DNA of 64,000 nucleotides from Psychrobacter sp. P11G3 (GTDB taxonomy: Bacteria > Pseudomonadota > Gammaproteobacteria > Pseudomonadales > Moraxellaceae), in NCBI RefSeq assembly GCF_001435845.1, contig NZ_CM003596.1, positions 2,057,137-2,121,136 of the forward strand, given 5' to 3'. Position numbers and translations under genes: made by a program. The stretch's first letter is position 1. Every line of letters begins with the position of its first letter. Shown here in pieces: positions 36,072 to 45,042 of the stretch. The notes under the pieces were generated by a model. The model was not told where the DNA came from and did no database searches. It saw only the letters and a program-made list of their open reading frames with translations.

Positions 36072-37223
36072 CTACATAAAGCGTGAAGCCAGCTCTTTCA
36101 TAATTTCATTGGTGCCGCCATAGATTTTTTGCACGCGCGCATTAGCATATAAACGTGCGATAGGATACTCTGTCATATAGCCATAGCCACCAAACAGCTG
36201 CACGCATTCGTCGATAACTTCACACTGTTTTTCGGTGACCCAATATTTGATCAATGAGGCATGCGGTACAGACAGTTTGCCATCTAACATCGCATCTACT
36301 GCCGCATCACACATGGTGCTAGCAGCAAGATAATCGGCATAGCATTCCGCCATCTTAAAGCGGGTATTTTGAAACTTCCAAATAGGTTTGCCAAAGGCTT
36401 CGCGCCCTTTTACGTAATCTAAGGTTAAATTGATTGCCAGCTTCATCGAGCCAACCCCTGATAGCGCAATGATTAAACGCTCACGTGGCAACTCCTGCAT
36501 CATTTGGATAAAGCCCATACCTTCTACCGTACCCAACAGGTTGGTTTGTGGTACACGTACATTGCTAAAGAACAGCTCTGAGGTGTCTTGAGAGGTCAAA
36601 CCAATCTTGTCGAGATTACGTCCACGCTCAAACCCTTCTACTTTATCAGTTTCTACGATGATAAGTGAGACGCCTTGTGCGCCTTTTTCACGGTCTGTTT
36701 TGCATGCTAATAGGATAAGATTGGCATGCTGACCATTAGTGATAAAAGTCTTAGAACCATTGATAATGTAGTCATCACCATCTTTTACCGCATAGGTTTT
36801 GATGTTTTGTAAGTCAGAGCCAGTACCAGGCTCGGTCATGGCGATAGCGCCGATATATTCACCCGTTGCCATTTTGGGTAGCCACGCCTGTTTTTGTTCT
36901 TCAGTACCGTGGTCTAAAATATAAGGCGCGACAATGCCTGAGTGCACCATACCGCCAAATCCCGATTGATTGGCCTCAGTCTGTGCGTAGATAAGTGCCG
37001 CTTCATGGCCAAAATCCCCGCCACCGCCGCCATACTCAGCTGGTATCGCCGCACACAGAAACCCCATCTCGCCTGCCTCTTCCCACGCAGCGCGATCAAT
37101 CATGCCATTTTTGCGCCACTGCTCGTCCTTGGGATCCCAAGATTGGAACATTTTCAGGGCGCTATCGTGCACCATTTGATGTTCTTCGGTCATCCAATTG
37201 GGTGTGAACTTTTCAATACTCAT
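36072..37223 (-). CDS. Acyl-CoA dehydrogenase
   Basis: 383 residues, standard for a short/medium/long-chain acyl-CoA dehydrogenase. The FAD-binding AMTEPGTGSDLQNIKT and ITNGQHANLI, and the C-terminal QLFGGYGYMTEYPIARLYANARV and IYGGTNEIMKEL are present. It introduces the trans-2 double bond, passing electrons to ETF. The ATG at 37223 has AAGGAT 7 bases upstream; the TTG at 37241 is rejected. It is the first gene of the minus-strand fad operon. Confidence 0.94.
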   Translation of the reverse strand: MSIEKFTPNWMTEEHQMVHDSALKMFQSWDPKDEQWRKNGMIDRAAWEEAGEMGFLCAAIPAEYGGGGGDFGHEAALIYAQTEANQSGFGGMVHSGIVAPYILDHGTEEQKQAWLPKMATGEYIGAIAMTEPGTGSDLQNIKTYAVKDGDDYIINGSKTFITNGQHANLILLACKTDREKGAQGVSLIIVETDKVEGFERGRNLDKIGLTSQDTSELFFSNVRVPQTNLLGTVEGMGFIQMMQELPRERLIIALSGVGSMKLAINLTLDYVKGREAFGKPIWKFQNTRFKMAECYADYLAASTMCDAAVDAMLDGKLSVPHASLIKYWVTEKQCEVIDECVQLFGGYGYMTEYPIARLYANARVQKIYGGTNEIMKELASRFM

Positions 37224-37260
37224 GGTGTCTATCCTTGACAAGGTGGAGTGAATAAAACTA

Positions 37261-37367
37261 TATAGTCAAGTATATATAAATCCGCTACATCGTCATCCTT
37301 GCTAAGCATACTAATGTATAACTTGCACTCGGTTTCCTTGTATCGAAATTATATTGAACTGACTATA
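37261..37367 (-). repeat. 108-bp intergenic repeat, copy 2
   Basis: In inverse orientation to copy 1, with TATAGTC and GACTATA at its ends and the conserved AATTATATTGAACTGACTATA stretch split at one end. It lies 38 bases upstream of the acyl-CoA dehydrogenase start, inside the presumed promoter region of the fad operon. Confidence 0.85.
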
Positions 37368-37390
37368 ACTAAGTCGTTTTAAAAATTTAT

Positions 37391-37406
37391 GGTAATTTAT
37401 ATTACC
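37391..37406. promoter_or_regulatory. Palindromic operator candidate 1 for the fad operon/TetR pair
   Basis: GGTAATTTATATTACC has perfect 6-base arms. A closely similar palindrome occurs at 37500. Both lie between the divergent acyl-CoA dehydrogenase and TetR genes, the expected place for TetR binding. Confidence 0.65.
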
Positions 37407-37499
37407 GTTTCAAAGGAACTAAAAACCCTTTGTACTTATTAATGATCAAGCCTTATACTAGGACAGGAAAAATCAGTTCGCAACCAATTAAATAAAAAT

Positions 37500-37515
37500 G
37501 GTAATTCAAATTACT
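37500..37515. promoter_or_regulatory. Palindromic operator candidate 2 for the fad operon/TetR pair
   Basis: GGTAATTCAAATTACT shares GGTAATT...ATTAC with the site at 37391; the two are 109 bases apart and the second is 86 bases before the TetR start. Confidence 0.65.
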
Positions 37516-37600
37516 CATTAATTTAATAATGAGAACTAGTCAGCAATTTGTTCAATTGGTAGGACATATCAAATAGCCAATACTTTAAGAAGCGATAAAT

Positions 37601-38239
37601 ATGAAAACCTTTAATCAGTCAGATAGCCTCACGCAAACTCGATCTCTAGCGCCTCTATCCGATATGCGGCCCGCAACTTTGGATAAAATTGAACAAGCTG
37701 TTCGTAAAGTCTTTGCAGGATTTGATGCGAATGAAGTGACGATGGCGCAGATTGCAAAGTCTGCAAACGTTTCCTTGCAAACGCTCTACAAGTATTTCGG
37801 AGACAAGCAAACGCTGTTTTATACCATTATGGATATTGTGCTCGGCAGATTAGCCGCTCGAATTATGGATCATTTGCAAGGGATTGATAGCGTACAAGAT
37901 CGTCTACGTAAGACACTGTGGGTCTGCTTTGATTTTGTAGACTCGCATCCAGATGCGGTGATGGTTCTGTCTTCTGTCTCGGCCTCACGTATACGTAATA
38001 TCGCAATCTATGAAAACAAAGAGTTAATTGGGGCGTTTTTAGCGGTATTAGAAGATGGACAAAATCGTGGGGTGCTCAATGACACTGTTCCTTTGCACAT
38101 ACTCTTTGATGTGTTTATGGGGTTTATCAGTCGACTTGGTTTAATGCATACCATTCGCCAAACAGAAACACCGTTAAATGCAGAGTTTGATGCGCTATTT
38201 GTGATTTTATGGCGCGCCATCTCTAAGCCTGAAGCCTGA
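37601..38239 (+). CDS. TetR/AcrR-family regulator of the adjacent fad operon (inferred)
   Basis: 212 residues. The helix-turn-helix lies at about 35-75 (VTMAQIAKSANVSLQTLYKYFGDKQTLFYTIMD), after a non-conserved 25-residue N-terminal extension. It is divergent from the acyl-CoA dehydrogenase operon, with two like palindromes between them. In related systems (FadR, PsrA and similar TetR proteins) acyl-CoA releases the repressor. It is closed by the terminator at 38314. Confidence 0.9.
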   Translation: MKTFNQSDSLTQTRSLAPLSDMRPATLDKIEQAVRKVFAGFDANEVTMAQIAKSANVSLQTLYKYFGDKQTLFYTIMDIVLGRLAARIMDHLQGIDSVQDRLRKTLWVCFDFVDSHPDAVMVLSSVSASRIRNIAIYENKELIGAFLAVLEDGQNRGVLNDTVPLHILFDVFMGFISRLGLMHTIRQTETPLNAEFDALFVILWRAISKPEA

Positions 38240-38313
38240 CGCTTAAAATGAATTTTATAAAACTGATATTTAGCAGTGTTTGTCTCTTACAAGAAAACAT
38301 AACGTAAAAAACC

Positions 38314-38344
38314 AAAAAGCCCCACAATAAAGTGAGGCTTTTTT
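38314..38344 (+). terminator. Rho-independent terminator after the TetR gene
   Basis: AAAAAGCCCCAC (38314-38325) pairs with GTGAGGCTTTTT (38332 onward) across a short AT loop, followed by T. One C-A mismatch in the stem. It could also act on the minus strand for the gene at 38425. Confidence 0.85.
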
Positions 38345-38424
38345 ATACTGAGTCTTCTAATTTATACTAAGGCTTCTTAGTCGATGAGCTTAGATTATTA
38401 CACTCTTCATATACTCACAGCATT

Positions 38425-39072
38425 TTAGATACTGCTAGATTTTGGCAATCCATACTCTGCATGGTCGACCACATGGTTGTCTTGTTCAATAGTCAGTCGA
38501 TAGGCTTTGATTATACCGTCGTATGGCAAACTGCCCTCATACTGCTGATAATGCTCACAGATGCTGTCTTGAATCACTGATTTACGTGCAGCATCGTCTA
38601 ATTTGGCAAAACCGCTAGGCAGATGTACTTGCGCAAAACGTGAAGCCGCGCCACGAGACATCCAATTGTCAGCACTCGTAAATGTAAAATCTACTTCCGC
38701 TCGTAAGCTATATCTAGGTAGCGTGTTAGAGTGATTCGCCAAGCCATATTTAATCTGCGCAATATCTTCTGCGAATGGCTGATACGGTATCTCAAGTACG
38801 GCAAATAGTTTTGCTAAAAACTCATCAGCGGTAAAGTGCTTGTCCATATAGCTACCATCAAGCCCAAGGAATTTGCTCGAAAGTACATGGCGTAGGCGGT
38901 CATAGGCAGGTATGGTATGTTTAAGAGGATAGCCCATTTGCTTGACGATATCTTGCGGGCGCAGCTCAAGCGACTCTATTTGATTGATAATATATTGCGC
39001 TAGAGAATGGCGTGGGTGATAACGACGGGTATATTTAGATGGGTTAGCAATGTGGCTCATGATATTGAACAC
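38425..39072 (-). CDS. Hypothetical protein with a possible N-terminal helix-turn-helix
   Basis: 215 residues. The GTG at 39072 is favoured: AGGAG lies 6 bases upstream, whereas the ATG at 39060 would be 18 bases away. Residues about 22-60 (SLAQYIINQIESLELRPQDIVKQMGYP) resemble a Cro/XRE-type helical start, but I do not recognise the family. The C-terminal half holds mixed strands and a short DHAEYGLPKSSS end. No signal peptide or membrane segment is seen. It stands alone on the minus strand. Confidence 0.8.
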   Translation of the reverse strand: MFNIMSHIANPSKYTRRYHPRHSLAQYIINQIESLELRPQDIVKQMGYPLKHTIPAYDRLRHVLSSKFLGLDGSYMDKHFTADEFLAKLFAVLEIPYQPFAEDIAQIKYGLANHSNTLPRYSLRAEVDFTFTSADNWMSRGAASRFAQVHLPSGFAKLDDAARKSVIQDSICEHYQQYEGSLPYDGIIKAYRLTIEQDNHVVDHAEYGLPKSSSI

Positions 39073-39463
39073 CTTAGACTCCTGTTACTCCGACGAAAAA
39101 GTATGATATACGCCCAAATAGGCAAAAAATCAGGCACAAATGAGGTTGTCGGAGTACAGGCTCATGCGCTTTACCAGAGTTGTTTTATATCGTGCTGGAA
39201 GTTGCAAGGTTTGTCACGCCGCCATGAGACTATTGTCATGGTCGGCGATAACAAAACTGTTAAACCCACGATAGATCGTTCAACGATGATAGCACATCAG
39301 ATGACAAAAAATAAATACCGATATTTGTGACCGTTTGTGAATAATTTTTTTTCACTTTGCGCATTCAATCTTAGACATTTCGATCCACTACTTATTCATG
39401 TATTAAAAAGAGGCACAACATCGAAGTATTAGGGTTGAATTATTAAAAGTTATACTTGATAGC

Positions 39464-40447
39464 CTAACGATTGACGTCAACGACTATTCGACCACGAACC
39501 TTACCATCCAATAACTCGCTGGCTGTCGGAATGACTTCGCTTAGGCCAATTTCTCTGGTGATTGCATCCAATTGCGTCATATCCAAGCTTGTGCTCAAAC
39601 GCTGCCATGCTTCTACACGCTCATCATAAGGTCGCGTCACGCTATTAATACCAAGCAAACTGACTCCGCGCAAAATAAAAGGCGCAACAGTAGCAGGGAA
39701 ATCCATGCCTTGAGCCAATCCACAAGTAGCGACTAGACCATCCTCACACGTGCTAGCACAAACGTTGGCCAGCGTATGACTACCAACAGAATCAATTGCG
39801 GCAGTCCATCTCTCTTTTCCAAGTGCGCGTCCCGGACTACTCAGTTCAGCACGGTCAATGATCGTCGTTGCACCAAGGCTTTTTAAGTATTCTGCTTCCT
39901 CTAGACGTCCCGTAGAAGCTGTGACAGAGTAACCTTGGTTGGCTAAAAGTGCGATAGCAAAGCTACCAACGCCGCCATTAGCACCCGTCACCAATACTTC
40001 ACCACGCTCTGGTGTCAGTCCATGACGCTCCAATGCGATTAGACAAAGCATCGCGGTATATCCTGCTGTGCCAATTGCCATCGCCTGACGTTCAGTCATC
40101 GACTCAGGGAGTGGGATAAGCCAGTCACCGTTTAATCGTGCTTTTTGTGATAGACCGCCCCAATACTTCTCACCCACACTCCAACCATTTAACAACACCT
40201 TGTCGCCAACTTTGTAGCGAGGATGACTGCTTGTTTCGACAGTGCCCGCTAAATCAATTCCTGGAACCATAGGAAATGTGCGTACCACAGGGCTACGACC
40301 AGTAATGGCCAATCCGTCTTTGTAGTTGAGCGTGCTATATGCCACACGAACCGTGACATCTCCTTCTGGTAATTGCGTATCCTGTATTTCAGTCAGATTA
40401 GACTGATAAACATCATCATTTTTTTCAATTAATATTGCATTAAACAT
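39464..40447 (-). CDS. acuI: Acrylyl-CoA reductase AcuI (YhdH/YhfP MDR family)
   Basis: 327 residues. [42 protein letters not shown] and the NADPH-binding [16 protein letters not shown] mark the YhdH/AcuI branch of zinc-independent medium-chain reductases. AcuI reduces toxic acryloyl-CoA to propionyl-CoA with NADPH. The adjacent AcuR-like repressor gene and TAGAC-type palindromes in its leader support the name. No DMSP lyase or acryloyl-CoA-forming enzyme is nearby, so here it may serve general detoxification. Confidence 0.88.
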   Translation of the reverse strand: MFNAILIEKNDDVYQSNLTEIQDTQLPEGDVTVRVAYSTLNYKDGLAITGRSPVVRTFPMVPGIDLAGTVETSSHPRYKVGDKVLLNGWSVGEKYWGGLSQKARLNGDWLIPLPESMTERQAMAIGTAGYTAMLCLIALERHGLTPERGEVLVTGANGGVGSFAIALLANQGYSVTASTGRLEEAEYLKSLGATTIIDRAELSSPGRALGKERWTAAIDSVGSHTLANVCASTCEDGLVATCGLAQGMDFPATVAPFILRGVSLLGINSVTRPYDERVEAWQRLSTSLDMTQLDAITREIGLSEVIPTASELLDGKVRGRIVVDVNR

Positions 40448-40460
40448 AGTAGCTCCTATT

Positions 40461-40475
40461 TAGACCAATCGTCTA
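40461..40475. promoter_or_regulatory. AcuR-type operator candidate 1
   Basis: TAGACCAATCGTCTA is a 15-base imperfect palindrome 14 bases upstream of the acuI start. It recurs at 40496 with one base changed, and partially at 41174. Confidence 0.75.
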
Positions 40476-40495
40476 TAAATGAGTAAAAAATAATT

Positions 40496-40510
40496 TAGAC
40501 CAGTCGTCTA
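40496..40510. promoter_or_regulatory. AcuR-type operator candidate 2
   Basis: TAGACCAGTCGTCTA lies 35 bases from the first site, between acuI and acuR. The sequence resembles operators of the YxaF/LmrA/AcuR TetR subgroup (TAGAC...GTCTA). Confidence 0.75.
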
Positions 40511-40528
40511 AAAATATGGATAAAAAAA

Positions 40529-41161
40529 TTACTTCTGTATTCCTGCTACAAAACCTCGGAAAAAAGTATCTAATGGACTGACATCTTGCGTCAACTTAGC
40601 ACGCAGAACCGCACCTTCCCAACCAATCCAAAAGAAAGCAGCCAGCTCATCACAATCACTATTCGAAGGTATCTGTCCTTGTTGTACTGCAAGACGCAAG
40701 CAAGCCGCTAAACGCTCCTGCCAATCAAGCAATATGTTTTCTAACTCACAACGAAAGCTCTCAGGCAACACGACAATCTCTTGGCCCAAGTTTCCTACCA
40801 AACAGCCGCGTCGAAATTCATGCTTGATCATTCCCGACTTAGCATCTTCAACGAAGTCACTAATACGCTGCATGGGAGATACTTGCTCATTCAGAAAACA
40901 ATGATCTAGCTTGCGAGCAAAATACAACGCGTACTGCCGCAACACTTCCTGTCCAAATGCTTCTTTGTTTTTGAAATAATTGTAGAAAGAGCCTTTAGGC
41001 ACATTGATACGTTTGAGTATGGCATCGATACCAGTGGTCGCAAAGCCTTGCTCTGTCAACATCTCCATCCCAGATCTCAAAAGAGCTTCACGGGTATCCG
41101 TAAACTCGCGTTCAACATTAGGTGGACGCCCTCGACGGGCTTTTGGCTTAGTAATCGTCAT
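40529..41161 (-). CDS. acuR: TetR-family repressor AcuR
   Basis: 210 residues. A basic N-terminus (KARRGRPPNVEREF) precedes the helix-turn-helix TTGIDAILKRINVPKGSFYNYFKNKEAFG (about 45-75). The C-terminal RRGCLVGNLGQEI is typical of the YxaF/AcuR subgroup. In Rhodobacter, AcuR represses acuI and is released by acrylate. Here acuR precedes acuI on the same strand, with operator-like sites before both genes, so autorepression plus acuI control is likely. Confidence 0.88.
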   Translation of the reverse strand: MTITKPKARRGRPPNVEREFTDTREALLRSGMEMLTEQGFATTGIDAILKRINVPKGSFYNYFKNKEAFGQEVLRQYALYFARKLDHCFLNEQVSPMQRISDFVEDAKSGMIKHEFRRGCLVGNLGQEIVVLPESFRCELENILLDWQERLAACLRLAVQQGQIPSNSDCDELAAFFWIGWEGAVLRAKLTQDVSPLDTFFRGFVAGIQK

Positions 41162-41173
41162 TCATAGATATTA

Positions 41174-41186
41174 TGACCGATCGTCT
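41174..41186. promoter_or_regulatory. AcuR-type operator candidate 3 before acuR
   Basis: TGACCGATCGTCT, 12 bases upstream of the acuR start, matches the core of the two sites in front of acuI. It would allow autoregulation. Confidence 0.6.
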
Positions 41187-41258
41187 TTAATGTCAATCAA
41201 TTAATTTTAGCGGTTTATTTATCCATCAGTCGCGACAGTTTTTTGACTGTCCTCGCTA

Positions 41259-41843
41259 TCAGTCTTCACCATGATATGTTGACTCATCCATCCAAACGAT
41301 GGGATCTTCGCACAGATGAGTTACGTGATACCAGACATCACTACTACGAGCGATACGGTGATGACCGCCTGCAAAATAATCGACGTCCCAGCTGTCAGGT
41401 AAATCCACTAAGGTTCGTTTAGCGACCGCTACGTCTAAGCTTTCATCGTCGACTTCTACCATGACTCGTACCATCTCAGTATTGGTTGTGGGAAAAGACA
41501 GCTTCATATCAGCCACGTCAGGGATACGGTCAGCCAATACCTCACTTGGATAGACACAAGGCGCAATCAACAGCGCGCGCAAGTTGTATGTATGAGCAAA
41601 ATGATTGGCAAACCAGCCGCCAAGCGAATGCCCCGCCAACACTACTCGTGGATACTGTGCGATTTTCTCGCGAATCAATGCATCATAAATTTCAAATATT
41701 TCTGCAAAACTCTCTCGATAATTGACCGTTTGACAGTATTTAGGCTCACGCGTGATACACGTATATTTACTGGTCTCATTACTTGAATCAAGACCATGAA
41801 AAAACAGTAAAAATGTATCATTGTTTTCAATAGGAAACATCAT
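41259..41843 (-). CDS. Small alpha/beta hydrolase (YqiA/YcfP-like esterase)
   Basis: 194 residues. FLLFFHGLDSSNETSKYT gives the oxyanion region, VVLAGHSLGGWFANHFA the nucleophile Ser (about residue 73), and GGHHRI near residue 161 the likely catalytic His. Length and arrangement fit the UPF0227/YqiA-type esterases. AAAGGAG lies 6 bases before the first of two tandem ATGs. Its substrate is unknown. It follows the unknown genes at 41920-42822 on the same strand. Confidence 0.83.
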   Translation of the reverse strand: MMFPIENNDTFLLFFHGLDSSNETSKYTCITREPKYCQTVNYRESFAEIFEIYDALIREKIAQYPRVVLAGHSLGGWFANHFAHTYNLRALLIAPCVYPSEVLADRIPDVADMKLSFPTTNTEMVRVMVEVDDESLDVAVAKRTLVDLPDSWDVDYFAGGHHRIARSSDVWYHVTHLCEDPIVWMDESTYHGED

Positions 41844-41919
41844 AAGGTTCTCCTTTTTTAATTATTATTTAGGCTTATTATTGACAACTTGGCTTATAAA
41901 TTAAACTGGTTTTTGACTA

Positions 41920-42078
41920 TCAACTATCAACCTGCGCTTGATATAAGCTTAAAATCTCCTCACAAGCCTGCATTGAGATATTTTTTGCAAAACCTTCATT
42001 AAACCAAAAGTCATAAACCGCTTGGACAATAGCTTTCACCGTTTCTGCATTTTCTGGCTTTTGTTCTTTTAGTTTCAT
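41920..42078 (-). CDS. Small hypothetical protein (52 residues)
   Basis: A complete short frame starting ATG at 42078 (MKLKEQKPENAETVKAIVQA) and ending TGA at 41922. Predicted mostly helical, with aromatic centre VYDFWFNEGF. It begins nine bases after the stop of the unknown gene at 42088 and ends 77 bases before the esterase, so it sits like an operon member. The ribosome site is weak. No family recognised. Confidence 0.55.
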   Translation of the reverse strand: MKLKEQKPENAETVKAIVQAVYDFWFNEGFAKNISMQACEEILSLYQAQVDS

Positions 42079-42087
42079 CGCAATGTC

Positions 42088-42822
42088 TTACGCTTGTATA
42101 TCCGACTCACTATAGGGCGCGCTCCAGCCCACGCCATAACGATAAAGCACATCATTGATTGCCAATATGAATATAGCATTGGGCACCCCAAATGAACCGA
42201 TAAGCCTGTCAAGCATTGCACAGCGCTCTTCATAAATATTGACCTCTATCGGCATATCAGCTTGATCAAACAAACAGTCACAACTCACCATGTGCGAGGG
42301 CTTACTAAAGTCATCCCACAGCAACGGATAAGTTCCTCGAATCCCGCCCTTTTCCACTACATTAAACTGCCAAATCGCATAATGAGTATCTGGCCCTTTA
42401 TAAGGCACATGTACGAACCACTGCATCATCACATCACTGTCGTACATGATATGAGTGCTACCAATCCTCACGCCCTGCTTAGGCAGTACATCCTGATATA
42501 CGCTATCCATATCATCACTATAGAGCGTCACTTTACGTAAGTTTTCATCACTGGTATCGCCTAACTTCGCTCGTGCTTCGTTTATATTTCGATAGGGTTT
42601 AAATGGCGCTACCCATCTGAGCATCTCATTAGTATTGTTCACGAAATAAATATCATCTTCATAACTGTCTATAGAAACCGTTTCGAGGTAAAACAATGGC
42701 TGTTTTCGTACTCGATCTCTCTCATCATTTGTTAGTGCCGTTATACCAGATAGCTTTGAGCCATCCGACCACTCGAAATTATCTAACCGTTTTTGCTCAA
42801 ACTGATACTTTAATGTCGTCAT
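42088..42822 (-). CDS. Hypothetical protein
   Basis: 244 residues, no signal peptide or membrane segment. AAGGA lies 7 bases before the ATG, so the gene is well started. I recognise no family; QWFVHVPYKGPDTHYAIWQFNVVEKGG suggests beta structure, and the C-terminus (LDRLIGSFGVPNAIFILAINDVLYRYGV) is hydrophobic. It heads a possible three-gene run with the 52-residue frame and the esterase. Confidence 0.8.
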   Translation of the reverse strand: MTTLKYQFEQKRLDNFEWSDGSKLSGITALTNDERDRVRKQPLFYLETVSIDSYEDDIYFVNNTNEMLRWVAPFKPYRNINEARAKLGDTSDENLRKVTLYSDDMDSVYQDVLPKQGVRIGSTHIMYDSDVMMQWFVHVPYKGPDTHYAIWQFNVVEKGGIRGTYPLLWDDFSKPSHMVSCDCLFDQADMPIEVNIYEERCAMLDRLIGSFGVPNAIFILAINDVLYRYGVGWSAPYSESDIQA

Positions 42823-43564
42823 ATTTATATCCTTATTATTTTGATTCTGGTTGTTTAGCTGCAGTTTTTCGTTGTTGTTGTATTCTGAATGCTGATTTCG
42901 AGCCAGCCGAGCCTATTCGCCATTGTTTAAATGACGTCATTATCTCTAAAGTTAAGTAAATTAATCGACTTGGTGAGGTAGTATTTTTTTAATTCTGATA
43001 GACTTTTTAGCCACAGTTTTTCGCTGTTACATTGCTAATATTTTTGCAACGCCAACGAGCTTTTTTCTGCTAAGTTTTTTGTTTATTAATAAATATGGTT
43101 TTTTAGGTTTGTACAGGCACAGAAGTTTAGGATTAAACGTAAATAACACTACTAGAAAGACTTCGCTAAAATAGCGCTTTAAAAACTCAGTTAAGAAGTG
43201 AAGCATTGCGCTCCGAGGGTTAACTGGTTTTTTTATCTCATGTCATTTTGCCTGACCTAATAACTATAATATAAGCTCACATAAAAATAAAGCTGTTTAA
43301 AATTATTTGCGACAACTAGTGTCGCTTCTTTTTAAATCAATTGTAGTCTAGTCGTTAGCAAGGAGCCCAACACAATAAGTATAATTAACGATAGTTTCAT
43401 ATTACTCAAGTATCTTCAATAAACGTCCAATTAACAATCCTTATCAAAAAACACCTTTCACGATCGACGTGGGCTTGCTATCTTGCCCCGCAAACCTTGT
43501 ATTCTAATTAAGCCTACCCCACTTTGACCTATCACACGTAGTATTCGCATCTGTATTGGACTTT
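42823..43564. other. Gene-free region between the unknown gene and the SotB-like gene
   Basis: No supported gene. Two near-identical 22-base stretches (TTAGCTGCAGTTTTTCGTTGTT at 42855-42876 in two halves, and its 19/22 match at 43007-43028) are direct repeats 152 bases apart, suggesting a decayed repeat element. The SotB promoter must lie in the right part, but no clear boxes stand out. Confidence 0.5.
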
Positions 43565-44764
43565 ATGACACATAACCTTGAGGCCAGCTCAAACGCTCGC
43601 CGAACTCAGTATTTTCAAGTATTTTTGATGGGCGTTAGTGCCTTTATTATGAACACCACAGAATTTGTCCCTGTGGCGCTGTTGAGCGACATTGCCCAAG
43701 ACTTCTCTATTACGACGGCAGAGACTGGCTGGATGTTGACACTCTATGCTTGGATTGTCGCAGCGATGTCATTGCCACTAATGTTATTGACCAGTCGATT
43801 TGAGCGCAAACGTTTACTCTTGGGTCTTTTTACCGTATTTATTGCCAGTCATGTGCTATCCGTATTTGCCTGGAGCTTTGATGTGCTGCTCATTAGCCGA
43901 GTTGGAATTGCGTTATCGCATGCGATATTTTGGTCGATCACAGCTGCAATCGCGATACGTGTCGCGCCTGAAGGTAAGAAAGCCATGGCGCTTAGTGTAC
44001 TGGCGACTGGTACATCGCTAGCAATGGTCCTGGGTGTACCGCTGGGGCGTTTGGTTGGGCAATGGTTTGGTTGGCGTGCGACCTTTGGCGGTATCGGCGT
44101 CATTGCCTCAATTGTATTTATTCTACAAGCAAGACTCTTACCAACGCTACCTAGTATGTTTGAAGGGTCTTTTAGAAAAATTCCAGAACTACTTAAAAAC
44201 CCTTTATTGGTTTGTCTATACCTGCTTATTTTATTGGTCTTTACAGCGCACTATACAGCTTATTCTTATATAGAACCGTTCATGCGCCAAGTCGGTAATA
44301 TCAGTGAAAACGCTGCAACTTTTGTACTGTTGCTATTCGGGGCAGCAGGAATTTTAGGTAGTGTTATTTTCAGTCGTTGGGGTGATCGGTTCAATACCAG
44401 ATTGATGCTAATATCGACAATACTGATGCTCGTGTCTATGCTTGCGCTGTTGCTAGCAGTGACCTCTGTATGGGCGCTCAGCTTTATCGCCTTACTTTGG
44501 GGCGCAGCGCTCATGCTGCTTATTATTTCGATGCAAGCCAAAATCATTATGGTCGATGTCAATGCGCAAGACATGCTGATGTCGATGTTCTCAGGTATTA
44601 TTAATTTGGGAATTGGTACGGGTGCGCTATTCGGTGGTTATGCCGTCACGCACATTTCACTATCTAGCGTAGGATACACAGGTGCGGCTATCGCAGTTGT
44701 GGCGTTACTCTTAATGCTATTCATGATCAAGCGTTTTCCTGAATTGAGTAAGCGACTTGGCTAG
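43565..44764 (+). CDS. sotB: MFS transporter, sugar-efflux SotB type
   Basis: 399 residues, 12 membrane segments. FLMGVSAFIMNTTEFVPVALLSDIAQDF and LYAWIVAAMSLPLMLLTSRFERKRLLL match the SotB/YdeA arabinose-efflux branch of DHA1 transporters. Substrate export is inferred only from the family. The ATG at 43565 is preferred to the TTG at 43556. It is monocistronic, closed by the hairpin at 44836. A degenerate segment related to its C-terminal half is found at 46450-46545. Confidence 0.88.
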   Translation: MTHNLEASSNARRTQYFQVFLMGVSAFIMNTTEFVPVALLSDIAQDFSITTAETGWMLTLYAWIVAAMSLPLMLLTSRFERKRLLLGLFTVFIASHVLSVFAWSFDVLLISRVGIALSHAIFWSITAAIAIRVAPEGKKAMALSVLATGTSLAMVLGVPLGRLVGQWFGWRATFGGIGVIASIVFILQARLLPTLPSMFEGSFRKIPELLKNPLLVCLYLLILLVFTAHYTAYSYIEPFMRQVGNISENAATFVLLLFGAAGILGSVIFSRWGDRFNTRLMLISTILMLVSMLALLLAVTSVWALSFIALLWGAALMLLIISMQAKIIMVDVNAQDMLMSMFSGIINLGIGTGALFGGYAVTHISLSSVGYTGAAIAVVALLLMLFMIKRFPELSKRLG

Positions 44765-44835
44765 CTAATAAACTGATATTAGATAGTATCCAAAAAACAG
44801 CAGACAGTAAGTAACCGTCAGAAAATAACAAGCAG

Positions 44836-44868
44836 AATGCCAGCCATATAAATGGGCTGGCATTTTCT
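44836..44868 (+). terminator. Rho-independent terminator after the sotB-like gene
   Basis: AATGCCAGCCAT (44836-44847) pairs with ATGGGCTGGCATT (44852-44864; one bulged G), followed by TTTCTTT. Confidence 0.88.
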
Positions 44869-44927
44869 TTATGTGTGAATACAACACTGTAGCCTACAAA
44901 TCATTTCAAGGATTTCTTAGACACCGA

Positions 44928-44956
44928 TTGAACGAACGTTCAGGTACAGTTATACT
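44928..44956 (+). promoter_or_regulatory. Promoter with overlapping palindromic operator
   Basis: TTGAAC (44928-44933) and TATACT (44951-44956) are 17 bases apart. The palindrome TGAACGAACGTTCA (44929-44942) covers the -35 box and start of the spacer, ideal for a TetR-like repressor. It drives the 30-residue frame at 45043 and the MFS gene behind it. No regulator gene is adjacent. Confidence 0.75.
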
Positions 44957-45042
44957 AATTTTATTGGACATAAGTATACTTAGGCTATAAGTATATTTAA
45001 TAAAGGACTGATAGGGATTAAGCACAAAAGGATGAGTGTGAA

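Noticed and set aside
13415-38239. Genomic island or prophage
   Set aside because: No integrase, phage genes, attachment-site duplication at the tRNA-Gly gene or clear composition shift was seen.
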